Shown here in pieces: positions 17,639-27,064 of a stretch of 64,000 nt of DNA. The notes under the pieces are model-generated. The model did not search any database. It saw only the letters and a program-made list of their open reading frames with translations, and had not been told where the DNA came from. Source of the stretch: a bacterium (Candidatus Blackallbacteria) CG13_big_fil_rev_8_21_14_2_50_49_14 (lineage in GTDB: Bacteria > Cyanobacteriota > Sericytochromatia > UBA7694); assembly GCA_002783405.1 (NCBI GenBank), contig PFGG01000050.1:1-64000 (forward strand), written 5' to 3'. How positions within the stretch are numbered: position 1 is the stretch's first letter; each line of letters starts with the position of its first letter. Position numbers and translations under genes: made by a program.

Positions 17639-18727
17639 ATGCCAAGCTCAGGGAGTGCCGCCAGATTGCCCGAACTCGGGTTGATTGAAGGCTATTATGG
17701 CACGCCCTGGAGCTGGCAGGAACGCCATGAAAATATGTCGTTTCTGGCAGCGGCGGGTTACCGCTTTTTTCTCTATGCCCCCAAGGCCGATGCCGGTTTG
17801 CGCCGGGAATGGCAACGTCCTTTTTCAGACTCTCACTTTGCTGCGCTTGAAAAGTTTTCTCAGGCCTGTCAAACCCAGGGGGTGCGTTTTGGCATGGGGC
17901 TCAGCCCCTATGAAATCTATTTGGATTTTAATGCCGAGGCCCAGCAGGCGCTGGCAGCCAAACTCGAAGCTTTTAATCGACTGGGCGTGCGCGATTTGGC
18001 CTTGCTCTTTGACGATATGCGCGGAGATATTCCCCAACTGGCGCAAAAGCAGATTGAAATCGTTCATTGGGCTGCCGAACGCAGCCAGGCCGATCGGATT
18101 TTGGTTTGCCCCAGCTATTATTCCGATGATCCTGTGCTCGACAAGGTCTTTGGCCAACGTGACCCAGACTATCTCAGCCGCTTGGGGCAGGGGCTTGACC
18201 CTGCGATTGAAATTTTCTGGACGGGTGAAGAGGTCTGTTCACGGGCTTTTTCAGTGGGGCATTTGCGCCGTGTGGCCCAGGAGCTGAACCGCAAACCCTT
18301 TCTCTGGGACAATTATCCTGTCAATGATGGCCAGCGCATGTCGCAATATCTCTATCTGCGCGGCTTTACAGGTCGCCCCGCTAAAATAGCCGATGAGATT
18401 TCTGCCCACGGGATCAACCCCGCCTTGCAGCCGACACTTACCCGGATTCCCGCCTTGAGCCTGATAGAAAGTTATTTGCAGGGCGAAAATTATGAATACC
18501 GGGCTGCAGGTCATCGCGCTGCCCGGCAGGTTTTAGGCCCAGAATTGGGAGACCTGCTGCATGAGGATTTACTCACTCTCCAGGATATTGGCCTGGATCG
18601 GCTGGCTGAAAAGGCCGCTTGGCTGCGTGAAAGGTATTCTGGTCAAACTCACCCAGGGGCCCGCGAGATTCTGCGTTGGCTGGATGGAGCGTACCGCATC
18701 AGCCAGGAAATGGTTCAAACCCAGTAA
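17639..18727 (+). CDS. GH84-family beta-N-acetylglucosaminidase (O-GlcNAcase-like)
   Basis: 362 residues. GLIEGYYGTPWSW at about 14-26 is the family's sugar-binding entry motif (G-x-I-E-G-F/Y-Y-G-x-P-W). LALLFDDMRGD contains the paired catalytic aspartates Asp125-Asp126 used for substrate-assisted hydrolysis by GH84. The segments RILVCPSYYSDDP and IEIFWTGEEVCSR and the phrase WDNYPVNDG also match GH84. There is no signal peptide, unlike clostridial NagJ, so the enzyme should be cytosolic. It begins 5 bases after typA. Together with the two GT41-like genes at 24923-28925 it suggests removal of O-linked GlcNAc from proteins, though turnover of muropeptide or other GlcNAc conjugates is possible. 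Confidence 0.85.
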   Translation: MPSSGSAARLPELGLIEGYYGTPWSWQERHENMSFLAAAGYRFFLYAPKADAGLRREWQRPFSDSHFAALEKFSQACQTQGVRFGMGLSPYEIYLDFNAEAQQALAAKLEAFNRLGVRDLALLFDDMRGDIPQLAQKQIEIVHWAAERSQADRILVCPSYYSDDPVLDKVFGQRDPDYLSRLGQGLDPAIEIFWTGEEVCSRAFSVGHLRRVAQELNRKPFLWDNYPVNDGQRMSQYLYLRGFTGRPAKIADEISAHGINPALQPTLTRIPALSLIESYLQGENYEYRAAGHRAARQVLGPELGDLLHEDLLTLQDIGLDRLAEKAAWLRERYSGQTHPGAREILRWLDGAYRISQEMVQTQ

Positions 18728-18945
18728 CCGGTCAGTTTTATCGTTTTCGCTACATTTTTCTGGTAGATCTTTTCAATTTGAGAAGTATAGACTTGAGCTG
18801 CTTCATTCGCTATATTGATCCCCACCAGTGATTGGATCAGAGGGCCTGTGTGACCTATATCTTGTCCAAAGCGAACGACATTGAGCATTTCTTCAAGAGA
18901 CCCTTGGGGAGTTTGCCCAAACTTGACAGAGCTGGCATTTAGCAT
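18715..18945 (-). pseudogene. Possible gene remnant in the 356-bp gap after the GH84 gene
   Basis: A 76-codon frame reads SLEEMLNVVRFGQDIGHTGP and then LIQSLVGINIANEAAQVYTS, which has a natural helical composition. The frame stays open about 18 codons upstream of its ATG (EFQRFAIWIEEIHAK...) but then meets a stop without any start codon, as a 5'-truncated gene would. It overlaps the 3' end of the GH84 gene by 13 bases, tail to tail. It may be a decayed gene or a chance frame. I see nothing else between 18946 and 19083. Confidence 0.3.
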
Positions 18946-19083
18946 TAGTTTGGCGTGAATCTCTTCTATCCAAATCGCAAAACGCTGAAATTCAAGGGCT
19001 CAATTCAGTGTTTGAGTGGCTGGAATTGTGATTATACTGAGAAAGGGATTTATTGCTGCGCATAGGCAGAAGGAAGGGCACCC

Positions 19084-19593
19084 ATGTTAGAAATACGCGC
19101 TTTTGAGGATGCCGATGCTGAACTGATCTTAAGCTAGATCGGCAATTTTCAGGAAAATTTTTTCTGGTCAGGACTCAAATCCTATCCCTTAGAACCTGAG
19201 GTCTTTCAGACCTGGCAGATAGATCCAGATATCCAGGCGTTTTTGGGACAGATCCAGGGGGAAACGGTTGTTTACGCTGAGTGGATGTTGAACCCCGATT
19301 TGGGGGAACTTGAAATCATGCGCTTAATCGTTGCCCCAGAGCATCGTGGCAAAGGGGTTGGAAAAGCCTTTCTTCAGAGTTTGCTTAAGCAAGTGTCTGA
19401 ATTAGAGGCCTCTTTTCCCTATCGGGCAGCATATGCACGCATTTTTCCCCAAAACGATGCTGCTCAACGCTGTTTCTCGGGGGCAGGTTTTGATCGGGTT
19501 TCCCCTGAACGCGAAGCCCATTTCAATCAATGGGACAGCGTTGATTTTGTTTGGCTGGAGCATTTTTTACAGGTTGAGGCTATAGCTTCATAA
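19084..19593 (+). pseudogene. GNAT-family N-acetyltransferase interrupted by a single amber codon
   Basis: The ATG at 19084 follows a good GGAAGGG ribosome site. The frame reads MLEIRAFEDADAELILS, then TAG at 19135-19137, then continues in the same frame for 152 codons: IGNFQENFFWSGLKSYPLEP, EIMRLIVAPEHRGKGVGKAF (acetyl-CoA loop R-G-x-G-x-G) and NDAAQRCFSGAGFDRV. Members of this family usually have Trp at the stop position ('ILSW...'), so one G-to-A change would explain it. A downstream restart (TTG 19243) would lack the first strand. Other genes here end in TAG, so recoding is unlikely. Confidence 0.75.
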
Positions 19594-19625
19594 ATCAAGA
19601 GCCCTTGCGGGCCCTTGATTTATTG
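19592..19625 (+). terminator. Terminator-like hairpin, one of two copies of a 27-nt repeat
   Basis: AAATCAAGAGCCC, loop TTGC, GGGCCCTTGATTT, a 13-bp stem with one mismatch, directly at the stop of the GNAT pseudogene. The 27 bases 19599-19625 recur exactly at 23151-23177. Confidence 0.7.
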
Positions 19626-19759
19626 TGTTGCGTAGATAAATATTAATTTTATTTAGAAAATTAAGATATTTAAGCTGTATATAAACTGAGAAGTTTATTT
19701 TCTGCTTCAAACGCGGAAGAACTGTTACAAAGTACAGATCTGCCGCATAGAAGTGAGCT

Positions 19760-21868
19760 TTATTTCAGCTTTTGGGCAATCTTCAAGAGTTCCAAATACT
19801 CTTGAGCGAGCGCACTCTTACGTTCTCCGAGCAGCGCCAATTCCTGACTGACTTGGGCGCTGTTCAGCTCATTTTTCAAAAACCTCGGCAAGAGGGTGAC
19901 AAGATGCGCATCCTTGATATTTTCAAGATCCTTGCCGATTAGCTCGCCCACTGTTTTTTCAACCCATACCAATTTGGGTTGATAGCTTACAGGATCGGTA
20001 TAGGCGATTGAAAGCCTGATTTTTTGCTCCAGGATCGTGCTGTCCCCAGGAGCCTGCATTTGTTCTAAAAAGAATTGCGAGGTATTAAAAGAAAAATTAG
20101 AAGTCTGAACTTTTTCGGCTTCCTGTGAAGACTGTTCAGCAGCACTGACCGCACGTTTCAAGGCTTTGGGATACTCCAGCCGGAAGCGTACATCCCGTGC
20201 AGCGACATTGATCAGTCCCATAAAGCGTTCGCCCATGGCGCGTTCCACATCGCCGAGGGTGATCATTGAGAAATAGGCACCTTTTCCTGCTTCGGTCAAT
20301 TGATTGAGAAAAGCCTCATTAAAATTTTGTCCAAAACCCAAGCCAGAGAAGTAAATTCCTTCAGCGTTGTTGATACGGGTATAGTAGGAAACCCGGTTCA
20401 CATCCGTATCACCGGCATTGGCGTAGGCATCGGTCAGCATGATCACGCGGTTGATCTTGTTGGGGTCATAGTATTTATTGGCAAGGGCATAGGCCTGTTT
20501 CATGCCTGCCTCTAGATTGGTTCCGCCTTCAGGGGTCATGTCCATGATGGTTTTTTCATAATCGATTGACCCATTCAGCTGATAATTTTCAAAGCGCACA
20601 CGGGGTGCGTCTGAAAAACTTACCAAATTGATGATGTCACCTGCTTTTAGATTTGCTTTTAAAGCTTTTAAGCTGGCTTGAACCAAGGACAGTTTGCTGA
20701 CACCTTTTTCGGGTTGAGAAGGTTCTTGCATGGAACCTGAGACATCGACCACCAAAGTTAAAACCAGGTTGCGACGTTGGGCCCGACTGATCTGAGGAGA
20801 GGAAACATGAGCCCCAAATTCATAGTTTTCAAGCCCAGTTTGTTCGCCCGCAGGATATTTCCAAATGCCCATTGAAATTTTAAACAAACCGTGAGATTCC
20901 TGGGCTGAAGAATCAAACCGGGCTGAATTGAGGAATTCCCAAGGACGCAGCAAGGTTGTACTGGGTAAATATTGATGTGAGAGCGCATATTTGCTGAGTT
21001 CTACCCCAGCTGTACTGGCTGAGTCATCATAACTGAAAAAGAAAAAGTCAGAGTTTGCCAGGGGGGCCGGAGTTTGCTGGGGAAAGGGCGTTGCTGTGGG
21101 TTCTGGGCTGGGATAGGGGGTTATCTCTGGCTGTGGTGTGGGCAATGGGGTGGGGGCCATGGAGGGTGTGGGCGTCGGGCTTGGAATAGGGTAGGGGGTT
21201 TGACCTGGTGCAGGAGTTGCCGTTGGGGTCACGCCCACCTGAAAATCATAGCGGTTAATATCGCTATTGCCGAATTTATTCGTCTTTGGAATTTCAACCC
21301 TGCGCAAGATGGAGTGATCAGTCAATACTGCCGTGATTTCAACTTCAATTCCTGGCGGAACATTGTTCATGGCATAGGTGCCTCCTGCCAAACTTGTCGC
21401 CGCTTCATAGGGTACTGAAAGATTGAGTGAGCGGGCATAAACCATTCCGCCAAGCGGAAGTCCCGAAGCATCGCTGATAGAGCCGTGAAAGGTGGTTTTT
21501 TCAATGATGGAGATGTCTGAAGTGGGAAAGGGCTGTGGAAGGGGGGCTTGACCATTTCCTGGGCTGGGGGGCAGTAAAGCAGGCGGAGAAGCAGGAAGCA
21601 AGCTATTTGGCCACCCCCGCGGAAGAATGCCTGAAGATACGCCTGAAAAATTTTGCTGAAGGGACTGGCCTTGAGCGCTTGGATCGGTCGCTGAGCCTGG
21701 CTGGCGGGTTCCCTTGGGCAGAGGAGCAATATTACTATTCATATTCCCTGGCCTGGGAGCACTCATTGCTGCAACTTGGGGGGAGTCAATCACTGGGGAA
21801 TGTAGAGATTGTGTACAGGCGGTGAGACTCAAACTCAGGGTGAGGCCCCAAAAGATTTTCCATTTCAT
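19760..21868 (-). CDS. Lipoprotein with von Willebrand factor A domain
   Basis: 702 residues. The signal peptide ends in the lipobox SLTAC (Cys18), so the protein is a lipoprotein. A low-complexity region (20-110) leads to a carboxypeptidase-regulatory-like domain (about 127-212, [17 protein letters not shown]). A Pro-Thr-rich linker (about 213-270, repeats of [14 protein letters not shown]) follows. The VWA domain (about 365-550) has an intact metal site: [19 protein letters not shown] and [11 protein letters not shown]. The C-terminal part resembles the tail of VIT/VWA surface proteins. It probably binds proteins at the cell surface. Its start overlaps the stop of the upstream XRE-TPR gene by four bases (ATGA), so the two are translationally coupled. 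Confidence 0.85.
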   Translation of the reverse strand: MKWKIFWGLTLSLSLTACTQSLHSPVIDSPQVAAMSAPRPGNMNSNIAPLPKGTRQPGSATDPSAQGQSLQQNFSGVSSGILPRGWPNSLLPASPPALLPPSPGNGQAPLPQPFPTSDISIIEKTTFHGSISDASGLPLGGMVYARSLNLSVPYEAATSLAGGTYAMNNVPPGIEVEITAVLTDHSILRRVEIPKTNKFGNSDINRYDFQVGVTPTATPAPGQTPYPIPSPTPTPSMAPTPLPTPQPEITPYPSPEPTATPFPQQTPAPLANSDFFFFSYDDSASTAGVELSKYALSHQYLPSTTLLRPWEFLNSARFDSSAQESHGLFKISMGIWKYPAGEQTGLENYEFGAHVSSPQISRAQRRNLVLTLVVDVSGSMQEPSQPEKGVSKLSLVQASLKALKANLKAGDIINLVSFSDAPRVRFENYQLNGSIDYEKTIMDMTPEGGTNLEAGMKQAYALANKYYDPNKINRVIMLTDAYANAGDTDVNRVSYYTRINNAEGIYFSGLGFGQNFNEAFLNQLTEAGKGAYFSMITLGDVERAMGERFMGLINVAARDVRFRLEYPKALKRAVSAAEQSSQEAEKVQTSNFSFNTSQFFLEQMQAPGDSTILEQKIRLSIAYTDPVSYQPKLVWVEKTVGELIGKDLENIKDAHLVTLLPRFLKNELNSAQVSQELALLGERKSALAQEYLELLKIAQKLK

Positions 21869-23052
21869 CGTGTTTGCTCCTCGCTTTTTTCTTGAATTTT
21901 TTGAAATAACTCGGGATCATAGGCCATCAAAACTGACAGATCGGGGTCTGCTTGCGCTTCACTCAGGGTGCGGTTGCCTGGATCTGTATCCAGCAGGGCT
22001 TTTTGCAAAGCCGATGAAGCGAGGGCGAGCAATTTGGGTGCCTGTTTCTGCTGAAAATTCAGACAGAGGCAGACGGCTCGGATATAGTGTAAAAGCCAGC
22101 TTTCAGGTTGGTAAATGCTGACCAGATCGAGGGTTGAGAAGGCGGCTTGAAAATCATCGGTCTTGGCCAGGGCCAAAGCCAAAAAAAGCGCTGCTTCGTT
22201 TAAGACAATGCCCCCCAAATCCTGCTTGTTTTCAGCCCGAATCACCGATTGAAAAGCTGAAATGGTTTGCTGCCAGACTGGTTTTGACGCTGAGGCATCT
22301 AAACACTGCGCCCAATTAAAACTGCAGCGGGCAAATTCGTCGAGAATATACACATCTTCAGGTGCCAGGGAGCTGGCTTCGTGAAGTATTTCACAGGCTT
22401 TGCCTAAGGCTTCTGTGCGGTCTTCTTGAGGGATTTCGGCTTGGTGAACCGCCCTGAGAAAATACATTTCCCCCAGATTGAGTTTTAAATCTGAAAGTTT
22501 GATATTTTCAGGTTTCAGACTGAGATAGGCCTCAATTGCCTGGTTTTGGGCTTCTATGGCTTCGAGATAATTCCCCCGACTCAACTCCAGCAGGGCCAAA
22601 AGGCTTTTTAATTGAAGATGATCCTGGAAGCGTTGAAATCCCATTTGCAGTGCTTTCTGAGCTTCTTCCAGGTGATTGTTTTTCAAAAGAGCCATTACCC
22701 AGGTCGAAAAGGCTTGAAAATTATCCTGCTCAGATTCAGCGGCTTCAGCTTTTAGCTCAAGCAGATCTTTAAGCAGTGAAAGATTCGCTTGGTGAATGGG
22801 AGAAAAACCTGCAAGTAGCAGCAGTTCATCAATTTGATGGGTTTGATAAGGGCTGAAAAAAAGGGCTGCAAGCTTAAGCACCAATTCCCGAGAGGGTTGA
22901 CGTTCCCCACTTTCCAACATTCGGATATACGTGGCTGAAACTTCGACCTGGGCCCCCAGTTCTTCCAATGAGAAGCCTCGTTTGGTGCGCAATTCAGCCA
23001 ATTTTTGACTTAAGGGGGTGGCCTCAATCTGTTTGGTTCGTTTACGTCCCAT
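21865..23052 (-). CDS. XRE-family HTH regulator with TPR-like C-terminal domain
   Basis: About 395 residues from the ATG at 23052 (a TTG at 23064 is also possible). Residues about 15-75 form a helix-turn-helix: [38 protein letters not shown]. The remaining ~320 residues are helical TPR-like repeats (for example [20 protein letters not shown]), a design like the peptide-sensing RRNPP regulators, although membership is not shown. It overlaps the VWA lipoprotein gene by ATGA. Two AT-rich palindromes directly upstream (23069-23103) are likely its own operator sites. Confidence 0.82.
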   Translation of the reverse strand: MGRKRTKQIEATPLSQKLAELRTKRGFSLEELGAQVEVSATYIRMLESGERQPSRELVLKLAALFFSPYQTHQIDELLLLAGFSPIHQANLSLLKDLLELKAEAAESEQDNFQAFSTWVMALLKNNHLEEAQKALQMGFQRFQDHLQLKSLLALLELSRGNYLEAIEAQNQAIEAYLSLKPENIKLSDLKLNLGEMYFLRAVHQAEIPQEDRTEALGKACEILHEASSLAPEDVYILDEFARCSFNWAQCLDASASKPVWQQTISAFQSVIRAENKQDLGGIVLNEAALFLALALAKTDDFQAAFSTLDLVSIYQPESWLLHYIRAVCLCLNFQQKQAPKLLALASSALQKALLDTDPGNRTLSEAQADPDLSVLMAYDPELFQKIQEKSEEQTR

Positions 23053-23068
23053 ACTTCCATCCAAATAA

Positions 23069-23103
23069 AAACAATTTGTTTTTATAATATAAACTATTTG
23101 TTT
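23069..23103 (-). promoter_or_regulatory. Twin palindromic operator upstream of the XRE-TPR gene
   Basis: AAACAATTTGTTT (23069-23081, perfect) and AAACTATTTGTTT (23091-23103, one mismatch) are 13-base palindromes with centres 22 bases apart, two helical turns, so two dimers could bind side by side on one DNA face. The AT-rich spacer holds -10-like sequences on the minus strand. The first site ends 16 bases before the ATG at 23052, as expected for autorepression. Confidence 0.6.
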
Positions 23104-23141
23104 TTAAATTGCAAGCCGAGACAGATACGCTTGATTTACAT

Positions 23142-23168
23142 AAAAAAAAAGAGCCCTTGCGGGCCCTT
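23142..23168 (-). terminator. Rho-independent terminator of the ABC exporter operon
   Basis: On the minus strand GGGCCC, loop GCAA, GGGCTC, followed by nine T (A-run at 23142-23150). It lies directly after the permease stop codon. Its core belongs to the 27-nt repeat shared with 19599-19625. Confidence 0.88.
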
Positions 23169-23171
23169 GAT

Positions 23172-23927
23172 TTATTGCATCGGTTCGGCCAGTTTGCGGG
23201 CCGTCATCCACTGCATCAACACAAAAAACAGCAGGCTGATGCTCAAGACAGCAGCCCATGAAACCAGGATGGGCGTGTCGGCATACCCTACAAATCCATA
23301 GCGAAAAAGATTGATCGTATGGTGGACGGGGTTGAATTGGCTGAGCATATTCCAGGGCGCAGGCAATTGTGCGATTGGATAAAAGACCCCGGCCAGAAAG
23401 ATCATGGGCTGTAAGACAAAGGTCGTAACAAAGGTCAGGGCTTCAAAACCGCGTGCCCAGAAGCCAAAGGTGACTCCCAGCATGCCGTATTGCAGGCCGG
23501 TAATCAGCATCACAGCCAGCAGGCCCAAGGGGTGGGCAATGCCCATGCCGGGAATGAACCAGATGGTCAGCAATACTGCAACACAGAGCGTAAACAGGCC
23601 ACGGGTTAAAGCGGCCAAAGAAAAGGCAATGCCAATCTGCCAGGGCTTGAGCGGGGTGACCTGAAGATCGAGAATTGAGCCCAGATTTTTGGCGATGATC
23701 AGGGCAAAGCCTGGATTGGAAAATCCAGAATTGACCATGATCATGCCCAAGAGACCCGTATAAATAAAGGCCAGAAAACTGATCCCTTCGATGCTCTTGG
23801 TGCTGACCACCACGCCAAAAACAGCAAGGTAGAGCACCATCGAGACAATCGGGCTGAAAACGGTATCGAGCATGAGCTTGCGAAAACGTTTGACTTCACG
23901 CGCATAAAGCGCCCACATAAAAGTCAT
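23172..23927 (-). CDS. ABC-2 type exporter, permease subunit (YadH/NodJ-like)
   Basis: 251 residues with six predicted membrane helices, typical of ABC-2 permeases. Family phrases include YAREVKRFRKLMLDTVFSP near the N-terminus, LLGMIMVNSGFSNPGFALI, and LQPMIFLAGVFYPIAQLP and NPVHHTINLFRYGF near the C-terminus, which match YadH and NodJ. It partners the ATPase encoded just upstream, with a four-base ATGA overlap. The substrate is unknown; relatives export lipids, oligosaccharides or drugs. A strong terminator follows. Confidence 0.9.
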   Translation of the reverse strand: MTFMWALYAREVKRFRKLMLDTVFSPIVSMVLYLAVFGVVVSTKSIEGISFLAFIYTGLLGMIMVNSGFSNPGFALIIAKNLGSILDLQVTPLKPWQIGIAFSLAALTRGLFTLCVAVLLTIWFIPGMGIAHPLGLLAVMLITGLQYGMLGVTFGFWARGFEALTFVTTFVLQPMIFLAGVFYPIAQLPAPWNMLSQFNPVHHTINLFRYGFVGYADTPILVSWAAVLSISLLFFVLMQWMTARKLAEPMQ

Positions 23928-24841
23928 GCTGTTTTTTCCTCTCCGGTAAGTTCAAGAAAAACCTTTTCAAGCGAAGCCACTTCGTTGCGAAACGATTTCA
24001 GGTTTTCGCCATAGTGTTCAAGCAGGCAGCGCATATCACAGGGCAAGTCCTCAAAGGGATATTCAAACTCAACGCCGACCTTGCGCACCCCCGGCAAATG
24101 TTCGACTTCTGTTTCAAAGAGTTCAAAGTGAATCAGCTTTTGCGAAAATTCCTGCTGAATTTCTTTGACCTTGCCTTCTTTGATGACCTGCCCTTTGTTG
24201 ATAACGGTCATGGACTCACAGAGCTGTTCCGCTTCTTCAAGATAGTGGGTGGTAAAAATTATCGTGGTGCCCTGTTGGTTGAGCTGTTTGACCAATTCCC
24301 AGATTTTTTGGCGCAGGGCCACATCGACACCTGCGGTGGGTTCATCCAGAATCAGCAGACGGGGCTGGTGCAGCAGGGCTTTGGCAATCATCAGGCGACG
24401 TTTCATGCCCCCCGAAAGCCAGCGTGCTCTTTCACTCATCTTGTCAGCCAAACCCAGCGATTCCAGCACTTCGGGAATGCGCTTGCGCCGATCTGTGGCA
24501 GAAACACCGTACATGCCGCTGAAATAATGCAGGACTTCTTCAACGGTGAAAGCAGGTTCTACGACAATTTCCTGCGGCACGATGCCCAAAAGCATTTTTG
24601 CAGCTTGGGTTTGTTTCACAACATCATGCTCAAAGATCTTTATCGGCCCACTGTGGGGGTCGGGTTTGAGTGAGCCGCTGATCATGCTGATCAGGGTGGA
24701 TTTTCCTGCGCCATTGGGGCCCAACAGACCATAGATTTGGCCTTCGGGAATATGCAGCGAAATATCTTTCACGGCTTTGAGTTCGGGTCGATTGGGGCTG
24801 CGATAGGTTTTGTGGACATGTTCTACAGAGAGGGCATCCAT
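23924..24841 (-). CDS. ABC-2 type exporter, ATPase subunit (YadG/NodI-like)
   Basis: 305 residues. Walker A is GLLGPNGAGKST, the Q-loop region is MLLGIVPQEIV, the signature is WLSGGMKRRLMIAKALL, Walker B is LLILDEPTAGVD, and the switch His lies in IIFTTHYLEEAEQLC. The short accessory C-terminal domain follows, as in YadG/NodI/CcmA-type ATPases. The permease gene overlaps its stop by four bases, so the pair forms one exporter. Confidence 0.93.
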   Translation of the reverse strand: MDALSVEHVHKTYRSPNRPELKAVKDISLHIPEGQIYGLLGPNGAGKSTLISMISGSLKPDPHSGPIKIFEHDVVKQTQAAKMLLGIVPQEIVVEPAFTVEEVLHYFSGMYGVSATDRRKRIPEVLESLGLADKMSERARWLSGGMKRRLMIAKALLHQPRLLILDEPTAGVDVALRQKIWELVKQLNQQGTTIIFTTHYLEEAEQLCESMTVINKGQVIKEGKVKEIQQEFSQKLIHFELFETEVEHLPGVRKVGVEFEYPFEDLPCDMRCLLEHYGENLKSFRNEVASLEKVFLELTGEEKTA

Positions 24842-24922
24842 TCTGTTTTCCTCACGGTTCTTCTTAACAAGGCAGATAACTTCAGCTTACAGGAGGGTTC
24901 AGGCCGCTGAAAAGCAAATGCT

Positions 24923-27064
24923 TTAAACTGTCTTTCGCCAGGCAATGACTTTCTCAGTAACAAAATCTGAGAATTCGCGCAGGCTCTCGGGATTTTCAAA
25001 CAGGATTTGGTTTTTAGCCAATATTTCGCTCTTCAAGGCTTCGCGCCAGACGCTATCCTGGGCCAGTTTGAGAGCCAGTTGAATGGTTTCTTCGGGGGTT
25101 TCTGCCACCGGGCCAGCTATTTTCATCAAGCGGTAAGCTCCCAAGGCCACCCGGCCCCGAAACCAGGGTGAGGCCCAGCTCACGATCGGAATCCCCAGGC
25201 CCAAACAGGTAAAGACGGTATTGCCCCCTCCGACGGGCCAGGAGTCTAAGACCACATCGACCTGTTCCAAGAGATGTAAAAACTGTGAAGGCGGCTGCCA
25301 GGGGGCAAAATGGAGCTGAGCATCAAAGCTCGCCAGACTTTTTTTCCAACGCCCCGCCAATTTTTGACAGATTCCATCCTGACGGTGCATCAGCACCCAG
25401 ATCAGGGCTTGGGGGTCTTGCTTGAGAATGCCCGCCAAAATCTGATCAAAAAGGGGGTGGAATTTGAAGGGGGTCATCGGGCAGAGATAGATTCTGCGAT
25501 CGGCCGGCAAACCCAGCTCTGCGCGTGAAAGCAGCGGAGAGGAACGCTTTGGTTTGCGCGGCATAACAGGCAGAGCTTGGGTGCGTATCAAGGTTTCAGT
25601 ATAGTGCGCTTCTGCATCGGGGGGTTCCATCACCTCGGGAGAGAGATAATAATCAAGGCTCTTGATCCCTGTGGTTTGCATAATGCCAGGTAAAACGATT
25701 TGAATCGGGGCCAGGCGGTAATGGGCCAAACACCAGCTAAAGGGGTCAGAGCCTAAATCTGTATAGATCAAGGCTTCAGCCTGCCAGGCCGCTAACTCGC
25801 GCAGGCTTTGCGCAAGCGACCCACTTAAACTGAAAAAATTCTCTACCCGGTCAGCCAAATGCTGGGTGCGTGCATCCTGAATGGCGGGGGCAATCAAAAA
25901 AACAGCGACTTCAAATCGGCAGGGATCAAGCCCGCTGATCAGGGCTTCAAAGAGGTGCAATACCGAGTGCTCATAAAAGAAGTGAGAGACAAAGCCGATT
26001 TTTATCCTGCCGCTGCCTTTGACGAACTCAGGTTGGAAGCTGGGTAAAAACCGGGTGTAAATCTCTGCAAGTTTTTCAAAGGGGGCTCTGTTCAGTTCGG
26101 CTTGAAAAGCGGGGTAAAAGGGGGCTGTTTTGAGTTCGCGAAAAGGCTCAGCGATGCAAAGCGGGGGGCCATTTTTCAGGCTTTCTAACTGGCTGATAAA
26201 GCGCACTCTTGCGGTTTGGGCCTGTGCTGAATTTTGATAGAGCAGGGGCAGCATCAACAGGGCTTCGAGTTTTAGCGCATCGCTGGGTTTGCGTTTTTGA
26301 GCTTCCTGAAGGGCCCACTGGGCCTGTGCCTCTTCGCCAATTGCTTGATAGGCCCGTGCTAAAAAAGCATAGAGTTGAGCCTGATCCCCTTTTTGCCATT
26401 CGGGCAAAGCCCTGAGACCTTCCAGACTTTTCTGAATCAAAGGCGTATACCGGGCATAGGTTTCATAGAGCCCGAGCAGGGTCAGCCGCAGTTCCATCTC
26501 CCAGGGAAACCGGTTTAAACCGGCTTCGAGCAGTTCAAACGCCTTTTCAGGCGCTCCTATTTTCAGGGCCTGTTGGGCTCCTGCCAGCCAATCTTCTGGC
26601 CGGGCTTGGGGGTGGGCGAGCCAATTTTTCCAGACAGGATAAAGCCCTTGGGGATTGAGTTTGAGTAAGAGTTCGGCCTGCAGTGGCAAAAGCGCGAGTG
26701 CTGCTTCCGAATCAATCGGTGTCAGCGTTAAGGCTTGGCAGCAAAGTGAAAGGGCTTCTTCAGGGGCTGTGTTTCGCAGCAACCAGGCCAGATTATTCAA
26801 GCTTTCAATCGCATCGGGGGTCAGGCTTAAGGCTTGACGGTAGGCTTTTTCGGCTGCTTCAGCCTGAGCTAGATTTTGCAGGCAAAGCCCCAGAGCATGA
26901 AAGAGTTCAGGTGTGCTTTCAGCTTGGGCTTGAGCCTGTTTCAGCAGTTCAAGCGCTTCTGCCCAGGCTTTTGCTTTTATCTGCGTCAAAGCCTTTTCAA
27001 ATAAGGCTTTTCCTGTGCTCAAGCTAGAAGAATTTCCGCTCAAGATGATCGGCAATAAAACCAC
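24923..27064 (-). CDS. TPR-containing GT41-family glycosyltransferase (OGT/SPINDLY-like), copy 1
   Basis: 713 residues from the longest frame. Residues about 15-300 are tetratricopeptide repeats (ALGLCLQNLAQAEAAEKAYR, AIESLNNLAWLLRN). The second half matches SPINDLY/O-GlcNAc transferase catalytic domains: RIKIGFVSHFFYEHSV, YTDLGSDPFSWCLAHYRLAP, IQIVLPGIMQTTGIKSLDYY, and near the end VDVVLDSWPVGGGNTVFTCL and GLGIPIVSW. Characterised relatives add GlcNAc or fucose to Ser/Thr in the cytosol. The start is unsure: GTG 27064 overlaps the upstream gene by 41 bases, while TTG codons at 27043 and 27022 would shorten it. It is coupled to its paralogue at 27024. Confidence 0.82.
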   Translation of the reverse strand: MVLLPIILSGNSSSLSTGKALFEKALTQIKAKAWAEALELLKQAQAQAESTPELFHALGLCLQNLAQAEAAEKAYRQALSLTPDAIESLNNLAWLLRNTAPEEALSLCCQALTLTPIDSEAALALLPLQAELLLKLNPQGLYPVWKNWLAHPQARPEDWLAGAQQALKIGAPEKAFELLEAGLNRFPWEMELRLTLLGLYETYARYTPLIQKSLEGLRALPEWQKGDQAQLYAFLARAYQAIGEEAQAQWALQEAQKRKPSDALKLEALLMLPLLYQNSAQAQTARVRFISQLESLKNGPPLCIAEPFRELKTAPFYPAFQAELNRAPFEKLAEIYTRFLPSFQPEFVKGSGRIKIGFVSHFFYEHSVLHLFEALISGLDPCRFEVAVFLIAPAIQDARTQHLADRVENFFSLSGSLAQSLRELAAWQAEALIYTDLGSDPFSWCLAHYRLAPIQIVLPGIMQTTGIKSLDYYLSPEVMEPPDAEAHYTETLIRTQALPVMPRKPKRSSPLLSRAELGLPADRRIYLCPMTPFKFHPLFDQILAGILKQDPQALIWVLMHRQDGICQKLAGRWKKSLASFDAQLHFAPWQPPSQFLHLLEQVDVVLDSWPVGGGNTVFTCLGLGIPIVSWASPWFRGRVALGAYRLMKIAGPVAETPEETIQLALKLAQDSVWREALKSEILAKNQILFENPESLREFSDFVTEKVIAWRKTV

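Noticed and set aside
17685-18287. 200-codon frame in another phase of the GH84 gene
   Set aside because: The GH84 frame carries catalytic and sugar-binding motifs, so this is an overlapping artefact.
5004-19137. Amber recoding (in-frame TAG in both the IS3 relic and the GNAT gene)
   Set aside because: Many intact genes here end with TAG, and both cases are explained by decay or point mutation.
24014-24673. 219-codon open frame antisense to the ABC ATPase gene
   Set aside because: It mirrors a gene with all ATPase motifs; Phe/His-rich composition is typical of a shadow frame.
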